Assembly: GCA_002371315.1 (NCBI GenBank)
Contig: DFHL01000056.1
Span: 1-5,538 of the forward strand
Source of the DNA: Bacteroidales bacterium UBA3724
GTDB lineage: Bacteria > Bacteroidota > Bacteroidia > Bacteroidales > P3
Direction of reading: 5' to 3'
Length of the DNA: 5,538 bases
Shown: piece after piece, positions 1 through 5,329 of the stretch
How positions within the stretch are numbered: the stretch's first letter is position 1
Layout: every line of letters begins with the position of its first letter
Made by a program: the position numbers and the translations under genes
Notes under the pieces: generated by a model
Databases searched by the model: none
What the model was told of the DNA's origin: nothing
The model's input: only the letters and a program-made list of their open reading frames with translations

Positions 1-474
1 AAACACATTGTGCATATACTTGGTAAGTTCTGCCTCCAGGGGTGACATCACGGTAAACTTCTTGCCTACAAAAATCTTAGTGAGCAGTTCCTGGGCTCCA
101 GTGAAGACCATTGTCTGCTTCTTGAAGTCCTCGATATGGGTACGCTCGGTAAGGAACTCTGGCATATAGCATACCTGATGACCTGTCTCCTTGGAGAGGC
201 GGTCGCTGGTACCAGGGAGGATGGTGGTACGTACGAACACGGGTACATCAGGGAGGTTCTTGATGAGTTCGGCCATCAAACGTAAATCCTGCGTACCATC
301 GTCCTCGGTGGGAACGTGTATCTGCAGGAAAGCTATATCAATACCACTCAGGTCATCGTTGTAGCCCTTGGGAGGGTCGCTGATGAACAATTTGCACTCG
401 GGGTTGTTATGTTCCAACCAATCTTTCAGGGCTCCACCTACGAAGCCACATCCAATAATTCCAACGTTAATCAT
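1..474 (-). CDS. UDP-glucose/GDP-mannose dehydrogenase family protein, N-terminal part (3' end beyond window)
   Basis: The minus strand is open for 158 codons from the ATG at 474-472 to the window edge, with no stop, so the gene is cut. The product begins MINVGIIGCGFVGGAL, a Rossmann NAD-binding motif (G8-C-G10-F-V-G13), with an acidic D33 ending the second strand. Family motifs follow in order: HVPTEDDG (53-60), RTTILPGT (82-89, the STVPPGT-type motif), MPEFLTE (104-110, the NPEFL motif), and EAELTKYMHN (147-156), where K152 and N156 match the catalytic Lys and Asn. The catalytic Cys motif would lie beyond the window. The family oxidises NDP-sugars such as UDP-glucose, UDP-ManNAc or GDP-mannose to uronic acids using NAD. 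It is clearly divergent from the ugd at 2664-4001, so the two are not a recent duplication; the substrate cannot be told. It is the fourth gene of the leftward string, 167 bases after int1. Confidence 0.87.
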   Translation of the reverse strand, partial: MINVGIIGCGFVGGALKDWLEHNNPECKLFISDPPKGYNDDLSGIDIAFLQIHVPTEDDGTQDLRLMAELIKNLPDVPVFVRTTILPGTSDRLSKETGHQVCYMPEFLTERTHIEDFKKQTMVFTGAQELLTKIFVGKKFTVMSPLEAELTKYMHNVF

Positions 475-641
475 TGTTTTGTAAATATTTTTTTATTTGA
501 TAAATATATGGTCAAAATAACTTTCAATTATTTCAAACAGAAATCACCATAAATTGGCCAGGAATTAACCAGAAATTATGTTATCGAACGTGAATATCCG
601 TGAATTATCATAAATGTCAAATAAACTTGACTAATTACTTG
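475..641. other. AT-rich intergenic region between int1 and the second dehydrogenase
   Basis: This 167-base gap is much more AT-rich than the flanking genes. It holds the left copy of the 18-bp repeat that also occurs before int1 (591-608) and a weak hairpin (GTCAA/TTGAC, 616-631) without a T-run. A leftward promoter is possible but not convincing: TTTG at 650-647, then 21 bases, then TTTATTTG at 625-618, which misses the A of TAnnTTTG. I see no gene and no intrinsic terminator, so read-through from int1 is plausible. Confidence 0.5.
591..608 (+). repeat. 18-bp direct repeat flanking int1, copy A (3' side)
   Basis: TGAATATCCGTGAATTAT lies 33 bases past the int1 stop codon. It matches 16 of 18 bases of TGAATGTCCGTGAATTGT at 1542-1559, on the other side of int1 and in the same orientation. 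The unit itself contains two GTGAAT-like half repeats. Confidence 0.7.
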
Positions 642-1532
642 TCAGGCAAAGGCCGAGGCGAGGATTTCGCTGTCGCTGCGGCCGGTTTTGCCGACCATTT
701 CGGCGTAGACCTCGGCGGAGCTGACGTTGCTGTATCCACACCATTTGGCAAGGACGTAAAGGTCCACGCCTGCACGCAGCGCCATTGTGGCAAAAGTGTG
801 GCGACTGGTCATATAGTTGACGTTCTTATTGACGCCAGCATCCTTGGCCCAGCGTTTAATATGGTCGTTGATGGTCATATTGCTGTAAAGGTGGAAAACG
901 TGGTCATCCTGGCTGTCTTGTGGCAGATTGGAATACTCACGTTCAACGCTTTGCAGTATTTCACGAGCCGGTTCGATAATAGGCACCTTTACCTTCTCCT
1001 CGCTGTTCTCCACAGGGCGAATCAGCACCATCCCGCTACCACTTAAGCGGATGCTGTCCCAACTCAATTCACGCACCTCGCCTTTCAGCAGACCTGTATA
1101 GCACGAAAAAAGAAATGCCTGCTTGGTGCTTTCAGCCGGACATTCAGTATTTTGCATCCTTCCCAGCTCTTCCTTGGTAAGGAACACCTTCTCCGCATCA
1201 CGACGCTCGGGCATCAGCGACGAGATGTCCAACGCCGGCACTTCGGCCACCATACCATTGCGCTTGGCAGTCTTGAAAAGAGTGGAGAGACGTTCCAGAT
1301 AGTTGCGGGCCGACGAGGGCTTGAGCTTGGCGAGCAGGAAATCAGCCAGTTCACGACAGTACTGCTCGTCAATGACGCGTGTCTCGAACCCACCATTGGC
1401 ATAAGACCTCATCTGCTTGACAAGGCTCTCATAGCTCTGGCGCGTACTCTTGCTCTTCCAGTCGTCGCGACCGAGGACCAGATCCTCAATCAAGCCGCCA
1501 GTAAGAGGCTGATATGTATTTTGAGTTTGCAT
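642..1532 (-). CDS. Degenerate tyrosine recombinase/integrase-like protein (int1)
   Basis: This is a 296-residue protein with the full two-domain layout of a phage-type tyrosine recombinase: a SAM-like core-binding domain (about 11-95) and a catalytic domain (about 115-290). The fold signatures are clear: CYTGLLKGEVRELSW, SRHTFATMALRAGVDLYVLAKWCGY and AEVYAEM. The active site is badly altered. By alignment with int2 in this window, Arg I is Leu149 (TGLL instead of TGLR), the beta-hairpin Lys is Asn176, the His of HxxR is Met241, and the following His/Trp is Tyr267. Only Arg244 and the nucleophile Tyr276 remain. The frame is intact, so the protein may be a DNA-binding or regulatory derivative rather than a working recombinase, or it may be early in decay. 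I chose the ATG at 1532; an upstream in-frame ATG at 1595 would translate through the 13-bp inverted repeat and adds a tail unlike the family. It lies in the same direction as the sugar genes, 80 bases after the epimerase. Confidence 0.85.
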   Translation of the reverse strand: MQTQNTYQPLTGGLIEDLVLGRDDWKSKSTRQSYESLVKQMRSYANGGFETRVIDEQYCRELADFLLAKLKPSSARNYLERLSTLFKTAKRNGMVAEVPALDISSLMPERRDAEKVFLTKEELGRMQNTECPAESTKQAFLFSCYTGLLKGEVRELSWDSIRLSGSGMVLIRPVENSEEKVKVPIIEPAREILQSVEREYSNLPQDSQDDHVFHLYSNMTINDHIKRWAKDAGVNKNVNYMTSRHTFATMALRAGVDLYVLAKWCGYSNVSSAEVYAEMVGKTGRSDSEILASAFA

Positions 1533-1541
1533 ATTGATGTA

Positions 1542-1559
1542 TGAATGTCCGTGAATTGT
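1542..1559 (+). repeat. 18-bp direct repeat flanking int1, copy B (5' side)
   Basis: TGAATGTCCGTGAATTGT lies 9 bases before the int1 start codon and matches 16 of 18 bases of the copy at 591-608. The copies are 951 bases apart start to start and enclose the whole int1 gene. Its last two bases overlap the left arm of the inverted repeat at 1558-1602. Confidence 0.7.
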
Positions 1560-1602
1560 GACCTGTGACAAGTGATAAGAGCGCGTTCGTGTCACAGGTC
1601 AC
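1558..1602. repeat. Perfect 13-bp inverted repeat with 19-base loop
   Basis: The left arm GTGACCTGTGACA (1558-1570) pairs perfectly with TGTCACAGGTCAC (1590-1602). It sits in the 80-base gap between the epimerase stop and the int1 start. A stem of this length should fold in the leftward transcript, but no T-run follows, so it is not a standard intrinsic terminator. It could act as a processing or stability element, or it may simply be two inverted clusters of the neighbouring heptamer repeat. Confidence 0.75.
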
Positions 1603-1618
1603 TTGTCACTCGTCACTG
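1591..1618. repeat. Heptanucleotide tandem repeat, 4 units
   Basis: Four contiguous 7-bp units read GTCACAG, GTCACTT, GTCACTC, GTCACTG; the first five bases are constant. The array overlaps the epimerase stop codon (TGA at 1615-1613), so its end is coding, and the first two units form the right arm of the 13-bp inverted repeat. Confidence 0.8.
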
Positions 1619-2662
1619 ATAGTAACTCTTGTACCACTGGGCAAACTTGCGCAAACCCTCCCTCAGCGTTATCTTCGGCGTAAAACCAAAGTCGCGCTCC
1701 AAGGCCGATGCATCGGCGTATGTGGTCGGCACGTCGCCGGGCTGCATTGCAACAAGCTCTTTGTGGGCCTCGAAATCGTAGTCCTGCGGCAATACACCGG
1801 CAGCGACAAGCTCCTCTTGAAGTATCTGCACAAAGTCCAGCAGGTTCTCAGGCTGGCCGCCACCGATATTGTAAACCTTATACGGTGGCACGGGCAGGCC
1901 GTCTTCGCCTTTGCGGCGGGCAGGCGCTCCGCCCATCACGCGCACAATGCCTTCGACGATGTCGTCGACATAGGTGAAGTCGCGACGGCAGTTGCCGTAG
2001 TTGTAGATCTGTATAGTCTTGCCTGCGAGCAGTTTGTTTGTGAAGCCGAAATAGGCCATATCCGGCCGACCGGCAGGACCGTAGACGGTGAAGAACCGCA
2101 GACCCGTGGTGGGGATATCGTATAACTTCGAATAGCAATGTGCAAAAAGCTCGTTGCTCTTCTTCGTTGCCGCATACAGGCTTACAGGGTTGTCAACGCG
2201 GTCCTCGACAGCAAAAGGCACCTTCTTGTTGCCACCATAGACAGAGCTGGAACTGGCATAGACCAGATGTTCGACGGGGTTATGCCGACAGGCCTCGAGG
2301 ATGTTGTAGAAACCTATGACGTTGCTCTGTATGTATGCGTCGGGGTTCTCGATGCTGTAGCGCACGCCGGCCTGGGCAGCAAGATTCACCACAATGTCGA
2401 AATGGTGCTCGGCAAAAAGACTGTCGATGAGCGCTTTGTCGGCAAGATCGCCCTTTATAAAATTGAAAGTCGAAAGATTAGAGTTTAAAGTACTTTCTTT
2501 GATTTGTTGCAGACGATACTCCTTGAGGCTGACGTCATAATAGGCATTCAGGTTGTCGAGGCCTACTATACTGCACGGCTGGCCCTGAAAGCCGTCTTTC
2601 AAAAGACGCTGTACAAGGTTGGCTCCGATAAATCCTGCTGCACCGGTGACGAGAATGTTCAT
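1613..2662 (-). CDS. UDP-glucuronate 4-epimerase (extended SDR family)
   Basis: This 349-residue protein is predicted to interconvert UDP-glucuronate and UDP-galacturonate in the cytoplasm, using bound NAD. It starts MNILVTGAAGFIGANL, with the TGxxGxxG nucleotide motif at 6-12. NLAAQAGVRYSIENP (93-107) is a segment typical of UDP-glucuronate epimerases rather than GalE. The SSSSVYG block (137-143) and YAATK (Tyr163, Lys167) supply the SDR catalytic residues, and GLRFFTVYGPAGRPDMA (187-203) and RRDFTYVDDIV (226-236) complete the family pattern. The length is normal. The start at 2662 is chosen because it begins directly at the Rossmann strand; a longer frame back to 2830 only overlaps ugd out of frame. 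The ugd stop and this start are separated by one base (TGATATG), implying translational coupling, and ugd makes this enzyme's substrate. Residues about 58-67 are encoded by a heptamer tandem repeat. A closely related 4-epimerase specificity cannot be excluded. Confidence 0.93.
   Translation of the reverse strand: MNILVTGAAGFIGANLVQRLLKDGFQGQPCSIVGLDNLNAYYDVSLKEYRLQQIKESTLNSNLSTFNFIKGDLADKALIDSLFAEHHFDIVVNLAAQAGVRYSIENPDAYIQSNVIGFYNILEACRHNPVEHLVYASSSSVYGGNKKVPFAVEDRVDNPVSLYAATKKSNELFAHCYSKLYDIPTTGLRFFTVYGPAGRPDMAYFGFTNKLLAGKTIQIYNYGNCRRDFTYVDDIVEGIVRVMGGAPARRKGEDGLPVPPYKVYNIGGGQPENLLDFVQILQEELVAAGVLPQDYDFEAHKELVAMQPGDVPTTYADASALERDFGFTPKITLREGLRKFAQWYKSYYQ
2463..2490 (-). repeat. Heptanucleotide tandem repeat inside the epimerase coding sequence
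   Basis: On the plus strand, four imperfect 7-bp units read TTGAAAG, TCGAAAG, ATTAGAG, TTTAAAG. On the coding strand they encode roughly residues 58-67 (TLNSNLSTFN), a Ser/Asn/Leu-rich loop between the NAD-binding strands. The stretch is AT-rich against a GC-richer gene. Four units of 7 make 28 bp, which is not a multiple of three, so it is not a codon-based protein repeat. Confidence 0.6.
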
Positions 2663-2663
2663 A

Positions 2664-4001
2664 TCAGTCGCGTTTGAAGATGTCGCGGGTATAGACTTTG
2701 TCCTGCACATCGTCCAGACAGCTGTCGTAGCGATTGGCGATGATGGCCTGCGAACGTTTTTTAAACTCATCCAAATCGTTGACCACCAGCGAACCAAAGA
2801 AAGTCGTGCCGTCGTCGAGCGTAGGCTCATAAATGATTATATTCGCACCCTTGGCCTTGATGCGTTTCATCACACCCTGGATGGCACTCTGACGGAAGTT
2901 GTCGCTGTTGCTCTTCATCGTCAACCTGTACACTCCAATCGTCGGTACAGGTAATGCGTTATTGTGCGAATGCGTTAATGCGTGAGTGTTTGGATTGAAC
3001 TCGTTGTTCTCGGTATAAGCATAGTAGCCAGCCTTTTTCAGCACTTGGTCGGCAATGAAATCCTTGCGCGTGCGGTTGCTCTCCACGATGGCCGTCATCA
3101 TTTGCTGCGGCACGTCCTCATAGTTGGCCAGCAACTGCTTCGTGTCCTTCGGCAGGCAGTAGCCACCGTAGCCGAAACTGGGGTTATTGTAATGCGTGCC
3201 GATGCGCGGGTCCAGGCCGATGCCGGTGATTATGGCCTGAGTGTCAAGACCCTTCATCTCGGCGTAGGTGTCCAGCTCGTTGAAATAGCTCACGCGAAGT
3301 GCTAGATATGTGTTGGCAAAAAGCTTCACAGCCTCGGCCTCTTTCATACCGATAAACAGCGTCGGCACATCTTCCTTGATGGCTGCCTCCTGCAGCAAAC
3401 CTGCGAAAACGTGGGCTTTCTCCGTCAGCCAGTCGATGTCGGTCAGGGCACGGATGGCATCGTTTTCCTCCTGATACTCGGCTCCGGGCATCATCTTGGG
3501 AACACCAACGATGATACGGCTCGGGTAAAGATTGTCGTACAGCGCCTTGCTCTCGCGCAGAAACTCGGGACTGAACAGCAAATTGAGCTTCTTAACGCCT
3601 TGTTTCTGATACTTAACGTAAAGACTGCGCGTATAGCCCACCGGGATGGTGCTCTTTATCACCATCACGGCCTCGGGGTTCACCTTCAGCACGGCGTCGA
3701 TAACGGACTCCACGGCACTGGTGTCGAAAAAGTTCTTCTGGCTGTCGTAGTTGGTGGGGGCGGCGATGACCACAAACTCGGCATCACGATAGCCCGCCTC
3801 CTGATCCAGAGTAGCCTTGAGACTCAACGGCTTGTGCGCCAGATAGTCCTCAATATAGTCGTCCTGGATGGGCGACTTCCTGTTGTTGACCAGGTCAACG
3901 CGCTCCTTGACAACGTCGACTGCCGTGACGTCGTTATGCTGTGCCAGCAATGTGGCAATCGAAAGGCCTACATAGCCAGTTCCTGCTACAGATATCTTCA
4001 T
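2664..4001 (-). CDS. ugd: UDP-glucose 6-dehydrogenase
   Basis: This 445-residue enzyme is predicted to oxidise UDP-glucose twice with NAD to give UDP-glucuronate. The N-terminal Rossmann domain begins MKISVAGTGYVGLS (GxGxxG at 7-12). Family motifs follow: AAPTNYD (80-86), KSTIPVGYTR (116-125), SPEFLRE (144-150), and EAVKLFANTYLALR (223-236), with K226 and N230 of the catalytic set. The catalytic Cys282 sits in GYGGYCLPKDTK (278-289). The UDP-binding C-terminal domain runs to VYTRDIF. All key residues are present. I chose the ATG at 4001 because it sits directly at the Rossmann strand; in-frame ATGs further up add a tail unlike the family. Its stop is one base from the epimerase start. It is the first recognised gene of the leftward string, and no Bacteroidetes promoter is visible just upstream in this orientation. 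Residues about 340-350 come from an octamer DNA repeat in a linker. Confidence 0.95.
   Translation of the reverse strand: MKISVAGTGYVGLSIATLLAQHNDVTAVDVVKERVDLVNNRKSPIQDDYIEDYLAHKPLSLKATLDQEAGYRDAEFVVIAAPTNYDSQKNFFDTSAVESVIDAVLKVNPEAVMVIKSTIPVGYTRSLYVKYQKQGVKKLNLLFSPEFLRESKALYDNLYPSRIIVGVPKMMPGAEYQEENDAIRALTDIDWLTEKAHVFAGLLQEAAIKEDVPTLFIGMKEAEAVKLFANTYLALRVSYFNELDTYAEMKGLDTQAIITGIGLDPRIGTHYNNPSFGYGGYCLPKDTKQLLANYEDVPQQMMTAIVESNRTRKDFIADQVLKKAGYYAYTENNEFNPNTHALTHSHNNALPVPTIGVYRLTMKSNSDNFRQSAIQGVMKRIKAKGANIIIYEPTLDDGTTFFGSLVVNDLDEFKKRSQAIIANRYDSCLDDVQDKVYTRDIFKRD
2952..2983 (-). repeat. Octanucleotide tandem repeat inside ugd
   Basis: Four 8-bp units on the plus strand read TAATGCGT, TATTGTGC, GAATGCGT, TAATGCGT; the first and last are identical. 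On the coding strand they give about residues 340-350 (within NTHALTHSHNNALP), a His/Asn/Thr-rich linker before the C-terminal UDP-binding domain. The total of 32 bp is not a multiple of three, so the repeat acts at DNA level and is read in shifting frames. Confidence 0.7.
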
Positions 4002-4176
4002 TATGTTCAGTGATTTATGTTTCTTTATAACGTCCATACCCAGGCATCTTGCCCTCGGGCGCGAATAATGCAGCAGCACCCTCAGTCACAATACCGAAGA
4101 ACAACGATGCAAGACTTTTCCACGGAATCACTTTTCCTTCTTCTCACATTATTGTCCTATGACTGTTGGGGTTTTC
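4002..4176 (-). other. Leader region upstream of ugd lacking a recognisable promoter
   Basis: This 175-base stretch separates ugd from the left recombination site. The minus strand contains no TTTG anywhere in it, so neither half of the Bacteroidetes promoter (TTTG, TAnnTTTG) can be placed here. A short GC-rich palindrome (GCCCTCGGGC) lies in the 4050s. If transcription starts in or near the left recombination site after inversion, this would be a 5' leader of roughly 180-190 nt. Leaders of Bacteroides capsule operons are known targets of UpxY-type antiterminators, but no such gene is in the window. Confidence 0.55.
4015..4131 (-). CDS. Possible 38-codon leader ORF or remnant of a gene 3' end
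   Basis: On the minus strand a GTG at 4131-4129, preceded by a purine-rich AGAAGGAAAA, opens 38 codons ending with TAA at 4017-4015, 13 bases before ugd. The product reads IPWKSLASLFFGIVTEG (after the start), then AAALFAPEGKMPGYGRYKET, so it has a hydrophobic middle and a Gly/Tyr/Lys end. The frame continues open only five more codons upstream, to a TGA. Codon choice in the second half looks coding-like. I do not recognise it. It may be a leader peptide in the ugd transcript, the truncated end of a displaced gene, or a chance frame. Confidence 0.25.
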   Translation of the reverse strand: MIPWKSLASLFFGIVTEGAAALFAPEGKMPGYGRYKET

Positions 4177-4179
4177 TGT

Positions 4180-4207
4180 GTTTACTTTTGTGGCTGCAAA
4201 AGCAAAC
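4180..4207 (+). repeat. Left recombination site (11-6-11 dyad)
   Basis: The left arm GTTTACTTTTG (4180-4190), spacer TGGCTG (4191-4196) and right arm CAAAAGCAAAC (4197-4207) form a near-perfect dyad: the right arm's complement, GTTTGCTTTTG, differs from the left arm at one base. The asymmetric spacer gives the site a direction. The 11-6-11 geometry resembles Xer dif-type cores. The same bases also contain TACTTTTG, a match to the -7 box TAnnTTTG, so recombinase binding and transcription may compete here. Confidence 0.72.
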
Positions 4208-4217
4208 CTGTAATTTG
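4187..4217 (+). promoter_or_regulatory. Candidate promoter for int2
   Basis: TTTG at 4187-4190, inside the left recombination site, is followed after 20 bases by TAATTTG at 4211-4217. That is the Bacteroidetes -33/-7 layout with the -7 box one T short. It would start transcription around 4222, giving a short leader to the int2 ATG. TACTTTTG at 4183-4190 is an alternative -7 box but has no TTTG at 19-21 bases upstream in this orientation. Confidence 0.35.
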
Positions 4218-4264
4218 AATTCCCGATTTCGCGTTATATTTCACAACACAAAAAACTCAGAATT

Positions 4265-5218
4265 ATGCAAAAGAAGGCAAATCCCATCCAGCTTACATCA
4301 CAGAAAAACAAGACGATAAAAGAAATCGTCGCCCAATGTGCCAATGTCGGGCGCAAAGGTACAAAGGACATCTGCAATGCAACGGTGAAACACCTGTACA
4401 CGTTCGCAAAGCGTCCGCTAAAGGCCTGTGATCTAAACGAAAAGTTTATTTTCGGCTTCAGCAGCTATCTGCTCAACGACGCCAAACTTGCACCGTCAAG
4501 CGTGCGCACCTATCTGCAGAAGCTCCACGCCATCATCGAACTGTGCGTCCGTCACAAATACCTGAACAGCAATCCGATGCCTCCAATAGGCAGACTGATG
4601 CCATCGGTGCCTCGCAGTTCGCGCACCCAGCTTGAGCGGAGCGAATTGTGCAGTCTCATCAGCACCCAATGCCGCAACAACCAGGTCAAGATTGCGTTCC
4701 TGTTCGCCTGTTTCACGGGATTGAGGCTGTCGGACATCGAGACGCTGCGGTGGGAACACATCGTCCGCTCCGACGGCGGCTGGATGATCATCAAACGTCA
4801 AGTAAAGACAGGCAATGCCGTCCGCATCCCCGTCGAAAACGAGGTGTACGCGATGCTTAAAAAATATTGTTTCAATAATAAAACAACCGTTTTCATCCTT
4901 CCGTCGCGAACCACGGTGTCGAAAACCCTAAACCGCTGGTGTGCAGAGGCTGGCATCAAAAAACACGTCACATTTCACGTCTCGCGACACACCTTCGCCT
5001 CGATACTTATCAACGGCAGGGTGGAACTGCTGACGGTCTCCGAACTGTGCGGACACAGGAGCATCGAAACGACAAAAATCTATACTCATTTGAACGATTC
5101 GACCCGACGAAATGCCATAAAAATCATACTGCAATATGTCCTGACAAGCCCCCAAAAAGAGAAAAAAAATTATGTGCAAAAGAACCGCTTCGAAATGTTT
5201 AAATCACTGAAACTCTGA
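4265..5218 (+). CDS. Tyrosine recombinase, complete active site; predicted invertase of the surrounding segment (int2)
   Basis: This 317-residue protein has a SAM-like N-terminal core-binding domain (about 15-100) and a catalytic domain (about 122-280). All six active-site residues are present: Arg154 in TGLRLSDIETLRW, Lys181 in VKTGN, His238 and Arg241 in HVSRHTFAS, His264 in LCGHRS, and Tyr273 in KIYTHL. A basic tail of about 35 residues follows. The ATG at 4265 is the first in frame and sits after an A-rich sequence without a Shine-Dalgarno, as is usual in Bacteroidetes. It is transcribed away from the polysaccharide genes and lies wholly between inverted 28-bp sites at 4180-4207 and 5302-5329, its likely substrates. 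The family breaks and rejoins DNA through a 3'-phosphotyrosine. It is unlike int1 in sequence detail and in active-site state. The recombinase call is firm; the inversion role is inferred from the sites. Confidence 0.93.
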   Translation: MQKKANPIQLTSQKNKTIKEIVAQCANVGRKGTKDICNATVKHLYTFAKRPLKACDLNEKFIFGFSSYLLNDAKLAPSSVRTYLQKLHAIIELCVRHKYLNSNPMPPIGRLMPSVPRSSRTQLERSELCSLISTQCRNNQVKIAFLFACFTGLRLSDIETLRWEHIVRSDGGWMIIKRQVKTGNAVRIPVENEVYAMLKKYCFNNKTTVFILPSRTTVSKTLNRWCAEAGIKKHVTFHVSRHTFASILINGRVELLTVSELCGHRSIETTKIYTHLNDSTRRNAIKIILQYVLTSPQKEKKNYVQKNRFEMFKSLKL

Positions 5219-5301
5219 TATAATTGAGAGGTAATGCTCAGCGATTTGCGGCAGTGCAACAGCTCATCGCGAAAAAAACATTTTGCCATAACATAAATTA
5301 T
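5219..5301. other. Intergenic tail of int2 inside the invertible segment
   Basis: No gene is seen here. A loose GCGAT/ATCGC pair brackets a GC-rich stretch around 5240-5268, followed by an A-run rather than a T-run, so it is not a convincing int2 terminator. The -33 box of the outward promoter lies at 5282-5285. Confidence 0.4.
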
Positions 5302-5312
5302 GTTTAATTTTG
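5282..5312 (+). promoter_or_regulatory. Outward-facing Bacteroidetes promoter at the right end of the invertible segment
   Basis: TTTG (5282-5285), exactly 19 bases, then TAATTTTG (5305-5312) matches the Bacteroidetes vegetative consensus (TTTG, 19-21 bases, TAnnTTTG) at every defined base. The first half of the -7 box lies inside the segment and its TTTTG is part of the recombination-site arm, so the promoter travels with the segment on inversion. As drawn it points right, away from ugd, with a start expected near 5318. After inversion it would point left into the ugd leader. Confidence 0.68.
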
Positions 5313-5329
5313 CAGCCACAAAAGTAAAC
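5302..5329 (-). repeat. Right recombination site (11-6-11 dyad, inverted copy)
   Basis: Read on the plus strand: arm GTTTAATTTTG (5302-5312), spacer CAGCCA (5313-5318), arm CAAAAGTAAAC (5319-5329). The arms form a dyad with one mismatch. The spacer is the exact complement of TGGCTG in the left site, so the two sites face each other. The outer arm and spacer are identical to those of the left site; the inner arms differ slightly, and that difference completes the -7 box only at this end. Confidence 0.72.

Noticed and set aside
316..1046. Plus-strand open frames at 316-552 and 600-1046
   Set aside because: They lie antisense to the second dehydrogenase and int1, show no family motifs, and their composition follows from the real minus-strand genes.
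1533..1595. Longer int1 starting at 1595
   Set aside because: The extra 21 codons are made from the inverted and heptamer repeats and look unlike any recombinase N-terminus.
1558..1602. Intrinsic terminator between epimerase and int1
   Set aside because: The stem is strong but there is no T-run after it on either strand and the loop is long.
1152..2488. Plus-strand open frames at 1152-1544, 1565-2125 and 2138-2488
   Set aside because: They are mirrors of int1 and the epimerase, whose motifs are complete and in order on the other strand.
2663..2830. N-terminal extension of the epimerase to 2830
   Set aside because: It would overlap ugd out of frame and precede a Rossmann start that already sits at the chosen ATG.
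3411..4013. A 200-codon plus-strand frame opposite ugd
   Set aside because: It is a shadow of ugd with no recognisable domain; ugd has all its catalytic residues.
4002..4079. Longer ugd starting at 4079
   Set aside because: The added residues are basic and unlike the family, and the Rossmann strand starts directly at the ATG at 4001.
4017..4319. A 100-codon plus-strand frame overlapping the int2 start
   Set aside because: It crosses the left recombination site and promoter elements, overlaps int2 out of frame, and shows no motif beyond a chance Leu-rich stretch.
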